DNA of 64,000 bases from Stenotrophomonas geniculata ATCC 19374 = JCM 13324 (GCF_001431625.1 NZ_LLXT01000136.1:1-64000), one strand, 5' to 3'; numbered from the stretch's first letter, positions 1 through 8,177 are shown. The notes: a model not told the origin generated them from the sequence alone. Translations and numbers: made by a program.

Positions 1-75
1 GCGCCATGGATGGCGCCATCGAGCCCCCAGGGACGGGTTTACGGCGTGTCCTGCCCACCCACACCGCCCCGCCAT
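1..75 (-). repeat. Partial copy of the paired-hairpin repeat (copy 1)
   Basis: Matches the core of the repeats at 37844-37951 and 38101-38206, in the same orientation as the latter. The hairpin gcgcca-tgga-tggcgc occupies about 2-17. The second hairpin (ccc-agggac-ggg) is at about 26-37. The conserved acggcgt runs 41-47 and gtcctgc begins at 48. The other arm of the outer stem lies outside the window, so its pairing cannot be tested here. Confidence 0.7.
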
Positions 76-131
76 CCCACGGAATGCACGCTGTTGCTGT
101 TGCTCCGGCTCTTGCTCTCGCTTCGGCGGGT

Positions 132-148
132 GCAGGGCGCAGCCCTGC
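132..148. terminator. GC hairpin after the AraC gene
   Basis: GCAGGGC (132-138), loop gca, GCCCTGC (142-148), just downstream of the AraC-family stop codon. It has no clear U-tract, so it may be a REP-like palindrome rather than an intrinsic terminator. Confidence 0.4.
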
Positions 149-157
149 CGAACCCCC

Positions 158-982
158 TCAAATGTCTGTGGGAGCCAGCCCGTACTGCTCGGCGAAGCGC
201 TTGCTGAAACTCGCCGCAGACCGGTAGCCCGCGCGTGCGGCCACGGTCTTCAACGGCAGGTCCGTGGTGTAGAGCAGCTGCATGCCATGCGCCAGCCGTG
301 CCTCGGTGAGCAGCTGGCGCAGGCTGGTGTCCTCGGCAGCGAGCCGGCGGCGCAGGGTCGCGCCGCTCAGCGCGAACTGTTCTTCCACATCGCGCGACTG
401 CCAGTCGCGTGCCGGTTCGGCGGCGATGCGGTCGCGGATCTGTTCACCCAGGCTCGGCGCCTGCGGCAGCAGCAGGTTGCCATGGCCCTGCCGGCACAGG
501 GTCAGTACCAGCGAGGCCAGGGCCAATCGTGCTTCGCTGTAACGCCCGTCCTGCAGCGATTGCCGCCATTGGCGCAGTACCGCGCCATGTTCGATCAACG
601 GCAACCGCGCCATCGCCTGGCCAGGCGCGGGAAGCCCCTCGATCCACAGCGTGCGAGCGGCCGCCAGCACTTCGGCACACAGCGGCACGATGGCGCTGAG
701 GTAACGGCCACTGCGCGGGTCGGGGGTGTTGACCACATCGATGCGGCAGCGCTGGGTCAGCAGCAGGATGTCGCCGGGAACGAACGCCAGAGACTGATGA
801 GCGGTACGCACCTGCTTGCGGCCTTCCAGCAGGATCGCGAACTGCGGTTGCGGAATCTCCACCGAGCTGGCGCCATGCTCGCGACGTGCGGTGATGCAGG
901 CATAGCCGTCGGCGCGCTCGCAGCCGGCCAGACTGGCCATCTCAGCCAGCAGTGCGGTGGCCGCGGGCAGCATGGCGGTCAT
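158..982 (-). CDS. AraC/XylS-family transcriptional regulator
   Basis: Cytoplasmic DNA-binding regulator, 274 aa. Residues ~20-180 look like the AraC N-terminal sensor domain (FAILLEGRKQV, then VPGDILLL). The last ~80 residues hold two helix-turn-helix motifs, the second around AGYRSAASFSKRF near residue 251, as is usual for this family. The start at 982 is chosen because its ATG overlaps the stop of the upstream VIT gene by four bases (ATGA), which implies coupled translation. An upstream in-frame start exists but would run far into the VIT gene. The ligand is unknown. Coupling to a metal-transporter-like protein suggests co-regulation but does not prove the inducer is a metal. Confidence 0.85.
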   Translation of the reverse strand: MTAMLPAATALLAEMASLAGCERADGYACITARREHGASSVEIPQPQFAILLEGRKQVRTAHQSLAFVPGDILLLTQRCRIDVVNTPDPRSGRYLSAIVPLCAEVLAAARTLWIEGLPAPGQAMARLPLIEHGAVLRQWRQSLQDGRYSEARLALASLVLTLCRQGHGNLLLPQAPSLGEQIRDRIAAEPARDWQSRDVEEQFALSGATLRRRLAAEDTSLRQLLTEARLAHGMQLLYTTDLPLKTVAARAGYRSAASFSKRFAEQYGLAPTDI

Positions 983-1683
983 GTCACGTGTGCGCCGAGC
1001 AGGCGACCGACGCCGGCGGCTGCGGCCATCGCCAGCGCGCCCCAGAACATCACCCGGATCGCGCCGCGTACCGGCGGTGCGCCGCCGGCCTGGGCTGCCA
1101 TTGCGCCGGTCAGGCACAGGCCGAGCAGGGTGCTGGCGGTGGTCATCATCGCGACCTTGTCGACCGGCGCCAGCAGCGCGGTCAGCACCGGCAGTGCCGC
1201 ACCGCAGGTGAAGGCGCCGGCCGAGGCCAGCGCTGCCTGCAGCGGGCGGGCGCGCAGGGTATCGGTAATGCCCAGCTCGTCGCGGGCGTGGGCGCCCAGT
1301 GCGTCGTGGGCGGTGAGCTGTTCGGCCACCTGCCGTGCCAGCGCCGGCTCCAGGCCACGGTGGCGGTAGATCGCGGCCAGCTCTTCCAGCTCGCTGTGCG
1401 GATCTTCGTGCAGTTCGCGTTTTTCCATCGCCAGGTCGGCGTCTTCGGTGTCGGCCTGGGTCTGCACCGAGACATACTCGCCGGCCGCCATCGACATCGC
1501 GCCGGCCACGGTGCCGGCCACGCCGGTGGCCAGGATGGTCGCAGCGGAGGCGCCGCTGGCGGCTACGCCGACCACCAGGCCGGCCACCGAGACGATGCCA
1601 TCGTTGGCCCCCAGCACGGCGGCACGCAGCCAGCCGACGCGCTCGGAGCGGTGCAGTTCGGGGTGTCGTGAATGGCGGCTCAT
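979..1683 (-). CDS. VIT/CCC1-family membrane protein
   Basis: Predicted inner-membrane protein of the vacuolar iron transporter (VIT1/CCC1) family, 234 aa. Members move Fe2+ or Mn2+ out of the cytoplasm. The family signature is clear. The N-terminal part has GANDGIVSVAGLVVGVAASG followed by a second hydrophobic segment and AMAAGEY-type residues (SMAAGEYVSVQTQ). Next comes a charged, acidic cytoplasmic stretch (EKRELHEDPHSELEELAAIY) and C-terminal hydrophobic helices. The start MSRHSRHPELHRSERVGW at 1683 fits bacterial homologues. It is the first gene of a two-gene unit with the AraC regulator and is divergent from gshA. Confidence 0.88.
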   Translation of the reverse strand: MSRHSRHPELHRSERVGWLRAAVLGANDGIVSVAGLVVGVAASGASAATILATGVAGTVAGAMSMAAGEYVSVQTQADTEDADLAMEKRELHEDPHSELEELAAIYRHRGLEPALARQVAEQLTAHDALGAHARDELGITDTLRARPLQAALASAGAFTCGAALPVLTALLAPVDKVAMMTTASTLLGLCLTGAMAAQAGGAPPVRGAIRVMFWGALAMAAAAGVGRLLGAHVT

Positions 1684-1766
1684 GCCCCCGAGTGTACGAG
1701 GGTCAAGAGGGCGTCGGTAGGATGCTGAAAACCGTCTCCGTCGCATGACGCAACGGGTCGCCACGC

Positions 1767-1772
1767 TATAGT
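1767..1772 (+). promoter_or_regulatory. -10-like hexamer TATAGT upstream of gshA
   Basis: TATAGT, five of six matches to the sigma-70 -10 consensus. A TTG in frame with gshA begins seven bases downstream at 1779. No convincing -35 box is visible. Confidence 0.4.
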
Positions 1773-1835
1773 GCGCCCTTGCGATGGAAGGCTCCGAGCC
1801 CCACATCCCCCGCCACCGTCCAGCGAGCCTTCCCC

Positions 1836-3200
1836 TTGTCGAGCCCCAGCCACGTCGCCGATACACCCATTACCGACCGCTCGCAGCTGGTGGAGGTGAT
1901 CGCCTCCGGCGAGAAGCCCCGCGCGCAGTGGCGCATCGGCACCGAGCACGAGAAGTTCGGGTTCCGCCTGGATGACCTGCGCCCGCCGACCTTCGAGGGC
2001 GAGCGCGGCATCGAAGCCCTGCTCAACGGCCTGGTCCGCTTCGGCTGGGAGCCGGTGCAGGAAAACGGCAACACGATCGCCCTGCTGCGCGATGGTGCCT
2101 CGGTGACGCTGGAACCGGCCGGTCAGTTGGAACTGTCCGGAGCGGCGCTGGAGACCATCCACCAGACCTGCGTGGAGACCGGCACCCACCTCAACGAAGT
2201 GGCGCAGGTGGCTGGCGAACTGCAGCTGGGCTTCCTCGGCATGGGCTTCCAGCCGAAGTGGAAGCGCGATGAGATGCCGTGGATGCCGAAGGGCCGCTAC
2301 AAGATCATGCGGTCGTACATGCCCAAGGTCGGCTCGCTGGGCCTGGACATGATGACCCGCACCTGCACGGTGCAGGTGAACCTGGACTACGCCACCGAAG
2401 CGGACATGGTGAAGAAGTTCCGCGTGTCGCTGGCGCTGCAGCCGATCGCCACCGCGCTGTTCGCCGATTCGCCGTTCACCGAAGGCAAGCCGAATGGCTA
2501 CCTGAGCTACCGCTCGCACATCTGGACCGACACCGACGCCGACCGTACCGGCATGCTCGACTTCGTGTTCGAGGATGGCTTCGGTTATGAGCGCTATGTC
2601 GATTACCTGCTCGACGTGCCGATGTACTTCTCCTACCGCGATGGCATCTACCACGACGCCAGCGGACAGAGCTTCCGCGACTTCATGCAGGCCAGGCTGC
2701 CGGTGCTGCCGGGTGCGCTGCCGACCCTGCGCGACTGGTCGGATCACATGACCACCGCATTCCCGGAAGTGCGCCTGAAGAAGTACCTGGAAATGCGCGG
2801 TGCCGACGGTGGCCCGTGGAGCCGCCTGTGCGCGCTGCCGGCGTTCTGGGTCGGCCTGCTGTACGACGACACCGCACTGGATGCCGCCTGGGACCTGGTG
2901 CGTGACTTCACCCTGGCCGAGCGCCATGCACTGCGCGACGGTGTGCCGAAGCATGCAATGAACCTGCCGTTCCGCACTGGCAGCGTGCGCGACCTGGCCC
3001 GCGAAGCGGTGAAGATTTCCGTCGAAGGCCTCAAGCGCCGCGCGGCGCACAATGCCGACGGCCAGGACGAGAGCAAGTTCCTGGACGTGCTGCAGGAGAT
3101 CGTCGAATCCGGCCTGACCCCGGCCGAGCGCAAGCTGGCGCTGTTCCATGGCCGCTGGCACGACGACGTCGATCCGGTGTTCCGCGAGTTCGCGTATTGA
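1836..3200 (+). CDS. gshA: Glutamate-cysteine ligase, plant/proteobacterial type
   Basis: ATP-dependent ligation of L-glutamate and L-cysteine to gamma-glutamylcysteine, the first step of glutathione synthesis, in the cytosol. The protein (454 aa from TTG 1836) has the class-typical [13 protein letters not shown] near the N-terminus, [26 protein letters not shown] active-site segments, MGFQPKWKR, and [13 protein letters not shown]. Length matches the ~450-460 aa family. The start is uncertain. No ATG lies near the conserved region, TTG 1836 gives the usual N-terminus, and an in-frame TTG at 1779 would add 19 residues. Glutathione made here feeds the formaldehyde pathway and the glutaredoxin encoded further along. 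A strong bidirectional terminator follows. Confidence 0.95.
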   Translation: MSSPSHVADTPITDRSQLVEVIASGEKPRAQWRIGTEHEKFGFRLDDLRPPTFEGERGIEALLNGLVRFGWEPVQENGNTIALLRDGASVTLEPAGQLELSGAALETIHQTCVETGTHLNEVAQVAGELQLGFLGMGFQPKWKRDEMPWMPKGRYKIMRSYMPKVGSLGLDMMTRTCTVQVNLDYATEADMVKKFRVSLALQPIATALFADSPFTEGKPNGYLSYRSHIWTDTDADRTGMLDFVFEDGFGYERYVDYLLDVPMYFSYRDGIYHDASGQSFRDFMQARLPVLPGALPTLRDWSDHMTTAFPEVRLKKYLEMRGADGGPWSRLCALPAFWVGLLYDDTALDAAWDLVRDFTLAERHALRDGVPKHAMNLPFRTGSVRDLAREAVKISVEGLKRRAAHNADGQDESKFLDVLQEIVESGLTPAERKLALFHGRWHDDVDPVFREFAY

Positions 3201-3213
3201 TGATGTTGGGTGG

Positions 3214-3233
3214 GTGCCGGCCTTGGTCGGCAC
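3214..3233. repeat. Degenerate REP-like palindrome
   Basis: GTGCCG (3214-3219) pairs with CGGCAC (3228-3233), with ccttggt in the loop. It resembles the CCTTGGT class of SMAG-like palindromes (compare 15492-15513) but lacks the GTAG head. Confidence 0.5.
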
Positions 3234-3241
3234 GCGATGAA

Positions 3242-3268
3242 AAAACCCCGGCACTGCCGGGGTTTTTC
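3242..3268. terminator. Bidirectional intrinsic terminator
   Basis: AAAAACCCCGGC (3242-3253), loop act, GCCGGGGTTTTT (3257-3268): a 12-bp perfect stem with A- and T-tracts on either side. It sits between the convergent ends of gshA and the alcohol dehydrogenase and would serve both. Confidence 0.92.
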
Positions 3269-3288
3269 TTTTTCACACCTGCCTTGGA

Positions 3289-4347
3289 TCAGGCCGCGTT
3301 CTTCATCGTCGCCATGTCGATCACGAAGCGGTAGCGCACATCGTTCTTCGCCATGCGCTCCCAGGCTTCGTTGACGTTCCTGATGTCGATCATCTCCACA
3401 TCGCTGACGATGCCGTGCTCGGCACAGAAGTCCATCATTTCCTGGGTTTCGGCCATGCCGCCGATCGCCGAGCCGGTCAGGTGCTTGCGGCCGAAGATCA
3501 CGCTGCCACCGGTCAACGGCGGGTCCAGTTCGGTCAGCACGCCGACCAGGCACATGGTGGCTTCGCGCTTGAGCAGGCCCATGTACGGGTTGGTGTCATG
3601 GCCAACCGGGATGGTGTTGAGCAGGAAGTCGAAGCTGCCGGCATGTGCCTTCATCTGTGCGGCATCGCGCGAGACCAGCACTTCGTCGGCGCCCAGGCGC
3701 TTGGCGTCGGCACCCTTTTCCGGGGTGGTGGTGATCATCACCACGTGCGCGCCGAGCGCCTTGGCGAACTTCACGCCCATGTGGCCGAGGCCACCCAGAC
3801 CGATCACGCCAACCTTCTGGCCCGGGCCGACCTTCCAGTGGCGCAGCGGCGACCAGGTGGTGATGCCGGCGCACAGCAGCGGGGCGGCCGCCTTCAGGTC
3901 GAGGGTGTCGGATACCTTCACCACGAAGCGCTGCTCGACCACCACGTGGTCGGAATAGCCGCCGTAGGTCGGTGCGCCGCTTTCGCGTTCACGGCCGTTG
4001 TAGGTCCAGGTCGCGCCTTCGGCGCAGTACTGCTCCAGGTCGTGCTCGCAGGCGTCGCAGTGGCGGCACGAGTCGACCATGCAGCCCACGCCGGCGTGGT
4101 CGCCGACCTTGAAGCGGGTGACGTTGCTGCCGACCTCGGTCACGCGGCCGATGATCTCGTGGCCCGGCACCATCGGGTAGATCGAGCCACCCCAGTCGTC
4201 GCGGGCCTGGTGCAGGTCGGAGTGGCAGATGCCGCTGTAGAGGATCTCGATGCGCACATCGTCCGGGCCGACCGCGCGGCGTTCGAACTCGTACGGAATC
4301 AGCGGGTCGGTATGTGAATGGGCGGCGTAACCACGGGCGAGGGACAT
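3289..4347 (-). CDS. Zinc-dependent NAD(P) alcohol dehydrogenase (YahK/CAD type)
   Basis: Medium-chain dehydrogenase/reductase, 352 aa, probably reducing aldehydes or oxidising primary alcohols with NADP(H). Catalytic zinc ligands are visible at Cys41 (SGICHSD), His63 and Glu64 (PGHE). The structural zinc site is Cys94, Cys97, Cys100 and Cys108. The Rossmann motif GLGGLGHMGVKFA follows near residue 180. This arrangement fits the cinnamyl-alcohol-dehydrogenase/YahK group. The start at 4347 (MSLARGYAAH) is conserved in such proteins. The gene is divergent from a LysR regulator that probably controls it. The substrate cannot be read from sequence. Confidence 0.92.
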   Translation of the reverse strand: MSLARGYAAHSHTDPLIPYEFERRAVGPDDVRIEILYSGICHSDLHQARDDWGGSIYPMVPGHEIIGRVTEVGSNVTRFKVGDHAGVGCMVDSCRHCDACEHDLEQYCAEGATWTYNGRERESGAPTYGGYSDHVVVEQRFVVKVSDTLDLKAAAPLLCAGITTWSPLRHWKVGPGQKVGVIGLGGLGHMGVKFAKALGAHVVMITTTPEKGADAKRLGADEVLVSRDAAQMKAHAGSFDFLLNTIPVGHDTNPYMGLLKREATMCLVGVLTELDPPLTGGSVIFGRKHLTGSAIGGMAETQEMMDFCAEHGIVSDVEMIDIRNVNEAWERMAKNDVRYRFVIDMATMKNAA

Positions 4348-4375
4348 GGGGAATCCTTGGCAGGGTTTATCGAAA

Positions 4376-4393
4376 GGCGTTTTACAATACGCC
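4376..4393. promoter_or_regulatory. Candidate LysR operator between adh and lysR
   Basis: Inverted repeat GGCGT (4376-4380), 8-base spacer, ACGCC (4389-4393). A -10-like TACAAT (4383-4388) lies inside the spacer. It is located in the 107-bp gap between the divergent alcohol dehydrogenase and LysR genes, the usual place for a LysR-type binding site. Confidence 0.45.
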
Positions 4394-4454
4394 CCGTTCC
4401 CAGCGGCAGGAATCGCGGATATCGGCATGATTCATCAAGTGGAACTGCACAATC

Positions 4455-5339
4455 ATGGCCACTGACAACCTCACCCACCTGGCCGCGTTTGCCGCGGTCG
4501 CCCGCCACCGCAGCTTCCGCCGCGCCGGTGCCGAGCTGGCGCTGTCGACCTCGGCGGTGAGCTATGCGATCCGCGCGCTGGAAGAACGGTTGGGGGTGGG
4601 CCTGTTCCATCGCACCACCCGCAGCGTGGCCCTGACTGAGGCCGGGCAGCGCCTGCTGGAGCGCCTGCAGCCGGCGCTGGGCCAGGTGCATGACGCGCTG
4701 GAAGAGATGAACCAGTTCCGTGCCGCCCCGGCCGGCCTGCTGCGCATCAACGCCACCCGCGCGGCGGTATCGACCCAGTTGGGGCCGCGACTGGCGCGCT
4801 TCCTGCACGCTCACCCCGACGTGCGGGTGGAGCTGACCGAGAACGATGGCCTGGTCGACATCGTCGCCGAGGGCTACGACGCCGGCGTGCGCCTGCACGA
4901 GTTCGTGCCCGAGGACATGGTGGCGGTGCCGATGGGGCCACCGCTGCGCGGGCTGATTGTCGGCTCGCCGGACTACCTGCGGCGACACCCGGCACCACAG
5001 CATCCGCGGGACCTGGCGGCACACGAATGCATCCGCTTCCGCTTCGCCAGCGGGCATCTCTACAAGTGGCAGTTCGAGCGTAGCGGGCAAGCGCTGGAGA
5101 TCGATGTGCCGGGCCGGCTCACGTTGAGTGAGCAGGGCACCGTCGTGGGTGCAGTGCTTGATGGCATCGGCCTGGCCTACGTGCTGGAAGACACGGCAAG
5201 GCCCTACATTGATTCGGGGCAGATGGTGGCGGTGCTGGAAGACTGGAGCGAACCGTTCGCCGGCTTCGCGCTGTACTACCCGAAGCAGCGGCAGATGCCC
5301 GGTGCGCTGCGCGCGTTCGTGGATATGCTGCGCGAATGA
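4455..5339 (+). CDS. LysR-family transcriptional regulator
   Basis: 294-aa LysR-type regulator. The N-terminal winged helix-turn-helix spans ~5-65 (FAAVARHRSFRRAGAELALS, then SAVSYAIRALEERLGVGLFHRTTRS). The effector-binding domain runs from ~90 to the end (PAGLLRINATRAAVSTQLGPR onward, with VELTENDGLVDIVAEGYDAGVRL), of the CrgA/YafC-like subgroup. The start ATG at 4455 gives the standard short N-terminus. Transcribed divergently from the alcohol dehydrogenase at 3289-4347, its likely target. It is followed by the convergent TetR gene. Confidence 0.93.
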   Translation: MATDNLTHLAAFAAVARHRSFRRAGAELALSTSAVSYAIRALEERLGVGLFHRTTRSVALTEAGQRLLERLQPALGQVHDALEEMNQFRAAPAGLLRINATRAAVSTQLGPRLARFLHAHPDVRVELTENDGLVDIVAEGYDAGVRLHEFVPEDMVAVPMGPPLRGLIVGSPDYLRRHPAPQHPRDLAAHECIRFRFASGHLYKWQFERSGQALEIDVPGRLTLSEQGTVVGAVLDGIGLAYVLEDTARPYIDSGQMVAVLEDWSEPFAGFALYYPKQRQMPGALRAFVDMLRE

Positions 5340-5412
5340 GTTGCGATGGAGGATGTGGTGCCGACCAACGGACGGCACCCACCGCTGTCGTCCATGCGCG
5401 GATGGGGCAACC

Positions 5413-6075
5413 CTACGGCCCCCGCAACACCGGCGCCAACAACGCCAGGCACTCACGCAGGTGCACCTCCACCGGCGCATCTTCGGCCACCACGCCGATC
5501 ACCCGTTCGCGCAGCGGCTCGGCCACGGCCATTGCCAGCAGCAATCGCGCCATGCGAACAGGATCTCCCTCGCGCAGCAGCCCGCGCTGCTGCTGCCGCG
5601 CCAGCCAGTCAGCCAGCAGCGCTCGGCCGCGTTCGATGCCATTGTCCAGATAGGCCTGCAGCAGCGCGTCCTTGCCGGGGAAATCGGTGGCCAGCAGGCG
5701 GAACACCTGCACCGCCTGCGCCGACAGCGCCTGCGCGCAGACCGCCTGCAGGATGTCCTGCAACAGCGGCACGACCTCTTCGGCATTGCGCGCATCGCGC
5801 TGCAACTGTGGCGCGAAGCCGTCGGTCCATTCGCGCACCGCCAACCCGACCAGTTCCTCGCGGTTGCTGGCGTGGCGGTACACGGTCTTCTTCGCCACCC
5901 CGGCATGGGTCGCCACCGCTTCGATCGTGGTCGCCTCGTAACCCTGTGCCAGCAGCAGCTCCAGCGTGGCCTGCAGCACGGCGTGGCGGACCTCGGCTTC
6001 CGGTCGAGCGGGGCGGCCGCGGCGGCGGCTCGGTGTTGTGGGCTCGGGCAGGGGAGGGCTGTTCATTGCCCCCAT
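5413..6075 (-). CDS. TetR-family transcriptional regulator
   Basis: 220-aa TetR-type repressor. After a Pro/Arg-rich leader (SRRRGRPARPE), the helix-turn-helix lies at ~35-75 (TTIEAVATHAGVAKKTVYRHASNREEL). The C-terminal ligand domain is helical and variable (PLLQDILQAVCAQ to the end). Two close ATGs (6075, 6066) are possible starts and differ by three residues. Only 76 bp separate it from the divergent hydrolase gene, with a palindromic operator candidate in that gap. By analogy with PhlF/PhlH, which control phloroglucinol genes, it may respond to an aromatic acyl compound. That is inference. Confidence 0.9.
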   Translation of the reverse strand: MGAMNSPPLPEPTTPSRRRGRPARPEAEVRHAVLQATLELLLAQGYEATTIEAVATHAGVAKKTVYRHASNREELVGLAVREWTDGFAPQLQRDARNAEEVVPLLQDILQAVCAQALSAQAVQVFRLLATDFPGKDALLQAYLDNGIERGRALLADWLARQQQRGLLREGDPVRMARLLLAMAVAEPLRERVIGVVAEDAPVEVHLRECLALLAPVLRGP

Positions 6076-6093
6076 CTTACCGCATCCGGCTAA

Positions 6094-6122
6094 TTGCGAA
6101 ACGAATGACGTTTCCGTATTGT
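6094..6122 (+). promoter_or_regulatory. Promoter of the hydrolase gene with overlapping TetR-type operator
   Basis: Candidate -35 TTGCGA (6094-6099), 17-bp spacer, -10 TATTGT (6117-6122). Embedded in it is a perfect inverted repeat GAAACG-aatga-CGTTTC (6098-6114). A repressor bound there would block RNA polymerase. The 17-bp size and position suit a TetR-type dimer. Confidence 0.6.
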
Positions 6123-6151
6123 CGGGTCTCCCAACACCGCAGGAGACCCCG

Positions 6152-6847
6152 ATGGATACCGCTGTGAACGCACGCGCCTGGCTGGACCACCACGATCTGC
6201 TCGACCCGGCGCCGATGCACCTGGAGACCGGCATGCAGCGCCGCGAAGACGGCACCCTGCTGGTGGCGGTGCGTACCGATCTGCACGGCTGCAAGGGCCG
6301 CATGCTGGACTGGTGGTTCACCTTCTTCGAGACCACCCAGCACATCCGCTGGTGGCATCCGGTTGATCATGTCGAGCATCGCGGCTGGGACGCGGCGTGG
6401 CAGCGCGGGCGCAGCTACCACGGTGCCAGCATCCATGCGGTGGAATCGCTGGCCGACATTCCGCCGGTGGCGGCGCGCCTGAAGTTCCATGATCCGCGCA
6501 CGTTGTTGGTGCCAGAGCGCCTGCAGGCGGCACAGGATGCCGGCGATGTATCGGCGGTGATTGCCGCGCGCATCGGCTTCGGCGACCACGTGCGCCTGGA
6601 TGCAAACGGTGATCCCTGCGACGGGCAGATGCTGCACGTGGCACGCGATACGCCGTTCGGCTGTGTGCTGCGCAGCCGCTTCGTGCTGGGCCTGGACAGC
6701 GCTGATCCGCACCGCGAGGCCGGCGATGCGGTCGGCCTGGGCCTGCTCAAGCACTGCTACACGGAGTTCAGTTTCCTCTCGCGGCTGCTGCCGTCGCTGT
6801 ACTACGGCGAACGCGCGAATGGCGAGGCGGTACCGTTGCCGTGGTGA
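6152..6847 (+). CDS. DAPG/phloretin hydrolase-like (PhlG family) protein
   Basis: Resembles PhlG and phloretin hydrolase, zinc enzymes that cleave a carbon-carbon bond between an acyl group and a phloroglucinol ring. 231 aa. Family hallmarks visible are DWWF at 53-56 followed by IRWWHPVDH at ~65-73, and the C-terminal HCYTEF (His201, Glu205) followed by SRLLPSLYYGE, matching the zinc-ligand pattern of the family. A good ribosome site (AGGAG, 6141-6145) precedes ATG 6152. The sole gene of its unit, it is divergent from a TetR regulator. The substrate is unknown. Stenotrophomonas is not known to make DAPG, so detoxification of plant or bacterial acylphenols is one possibility. Confidence 0.75.
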   Translation: MDTAVNARAWLDHHDLLDPAPMHLETGMQRREDGTLLVAVRTDLHGCKGRMLDWWFTFFETTQHIRWWHPVDHVEHRGWDAAWQRGRSYHGASIHAVESLADIPPVAARLKFHDPRTLLVPERLQAAQDAGDVSAVIAARIGFGDHVRLDANGDPCDGQMLHVARDTPFGCVLRSRFVLGLDSADPHREAGDAVGLGLLKHCYTEFSFLSRLLPSLYYGERANGEAVPLPW

Positions 6848-6859
6848 ACCGCGCGCCGG

Positions 6860-7276
6860 TCATTCGACCAGCGCGTCGTAGCCTTCAGCACTGAACTGGA
6901 TCAGGCAGAAGCCGTGGCCGAACGGATCGGCCAGCACGGCGATGCGTCCCCAGCGACGCTCGCGCACGGACTGCTCGAGTGTCGCCCCGGCTGCAACCGC
7001 ACGCGCCAGCGCGGCCTCGATGTCATCCACCACCCAGTCCAGGTGCAGTGGCGTCCAGTGGCGCTCGTAGTCGCGTACGTCGCCATCTTCAGTTGCGACG
7101 CTGCCAGCTTCGTTCTGCAGCAGGTACAGCGGCGTTGGCCCGCCGAGCAGTTCCACTGCCTCTGGTCCGAGACGGCGGCCGACCCGCAGGCCGAAGGCTT
7201 CGATGTAGAAGGCTTCAGCGGCAGCAGGATCGGGCACGTCGAGGTTGACGATGAACGACGTGGTGACAGAGTTCAT
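6860..7276 (-). CDS. VOC-superfamily (glyoxalase/bleomycin-resistance) protein
   Basis: Small single- or double-module vicinal-oxygen-chelate fold protein, 138 aa. It has the typical opening FIVNLDVPDPAAAEAFYIEAFGLRVGR-like pattern, HLDWVVDDIEAALARAVAAGA in the middle, and the closing ADPFGHGFCLIQF. Such proteins can be lyases, dioxygenases or drug-binding proteins. No specific activity can be assigned. The start at 7276 gives MNSVTTSFIV. An in-frame ATG at 7291 would add five residues. It is convergent with the hydrolase gene, 12 bp away. Confidence 0.85.
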   Translation of the reverse strand: MNSVTTSFIVNLDVPDPAAAEAFYIEAFGLRVGRRLGPEAVELLGGPTPLYLLQNEAGSVATEDGDVRDYERHWTPLHLDWVVDDIEAALARAVAAGATLEQSVRERRWGRIAVLADPFGHGFCLIQFSAEGYDALVE

Positions 7277-7389
7277 GGGGACTTTCGTCATGTTGTTGGG
7301 CTCGAAGGTGCCATCTAGGATCGAACTGCAGCGCCAGACCGGGTGCCGCAGTCGTTCCGACCGGTGGCTTCGTTGCCAGGGAGGATTCC

Positions 7390-7527
7390 ATGCGTGGGCG
7401 GGAAGAGAAAGCGCGGGCGCGCACCCTGGAGTACCAGGTCGGCCGATGGCGCTGGCTGCGATTGGCAATGCCCGTTCCGGGCGGAGCCTCCACCCGTGTG
7501 ATCCATGTGGAGGCAGAGGGCAGGTGA
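7390..7527 (+). CDS. Putative 45-aa small protein
   Basis: ATG 7390 is preceded by a strong ribosome site (GGGAGG, six bases upstream) and opens 45 codons to TGA 7525-7527. The peptide starts MRGREEKARARTLEYQVG, is strongly basic, and has a Trp/Arg segment (RWRWLRLAMPV). No family is recognised. It lies 34 bp upstream of the membrane-anchored protein at 7562 and would share its transcript. The Shine-Dalgarno match and spacing are the main evidence. Conservation has not been checked. Confidence 0.5.
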   Translation: MRGREEKARARTLEYQVGRWRWLRLAMPVPGGASTRVIHVEAEGR

Positions 7528-7561
7528 CGGAACAACCACAGACCCAACCAGGGAGCGCAAC

Positions 7562-8131
7562 ATGCATGAGCAGGATATAGCCGTACGATTGGAGCGTCTG
7601 GAGCGCAGGCTGCGCCGCAGGAATCTGCTTGCCACCTCGATGTTCGTGCTGGGCGCCTCGTTCGCCCTGATCGGAACCAGCGTGGCCACGCCCGACGCCG
7701 GCGTGGTGCCGGAGATCCGTACCTACAAGCTGACCGTGCTCGACAGTGAAGGGCGCACGCGCGTGCAGATTGCCGAGGATGCCAGTGACATTGCCCGCAA
7801 CTCACGCGCCACGGGCATGACGATCTACGACGCGAAGGGCGATGAGCGCGGTGGCATCGGCACCATGGCCAATGGCAGCGCGGTGATGGCGCTGGATGCA
7901 CCGGTTGGCGTGGGCTACAAGGTTCGCGATCGGGCAGGCATCAGGGTTGCGCCTGATGGCACCGCCGTGATCACGGCGCTGTCCAACGAGGGCAGTTTTG
8001 CCGCCAGCCTGGTGGCGCAGGGCAACCAGGGGCGGCTTGAGCTGACCCGCAAGGATTCGGGTAAAGGGGAGATCAGCACCCGTGTGCTGACCTTTGATTC
8101 GGACTCGACCAGGGTGGAGAAGGCGCCGTGA
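7562..8131 (+). CDS. Membrane-anchored protein of unknown function
   Basis: 189 aa. Residues 1-22 are charged and helical (IAVRLERLERRLRRRN), followed by one transmembrane segment at ~23-45 (LATSMFVLGASFALIGTSVA). The rest is periplasmic, with short repeated strand-like units of the pattern LTVLDSEGRTRVQI, TIYDAKGDERGGIG, VRDRAGIRVAPDG and LTRKDSGKGE, which suggests a repetitive beta structure. ATG 7562 is preceded by GGGAGC. I do not recognise the family. The gene is preceded by a candidate 45-aa small protein and followed by a SMAG-type palindrome. Confidence 0.75.
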   Translation: MHEQDIAVRLERLERRLRRRNLLATSMFVLGASFALIGTSVATPDAGVVPEIRTYKLTVLDSEGRTRVQIAEDASDIARNSRATGMTIYDAKGDERGGIGTMANGSAVMALDAPVGVGYKVRDRAGIRVAPDGTAVITALSNEGSFAASLVAQGNQGRLELTRKDSGKGEISTRVLTFDSDSTRVEKAP

Positions 8132-8158
8132 TGTCTTCGATGGCGAGGGGGGCTCCGC

Positions 8159-8177
8159 ATCCACGCATGGCGTGGAT

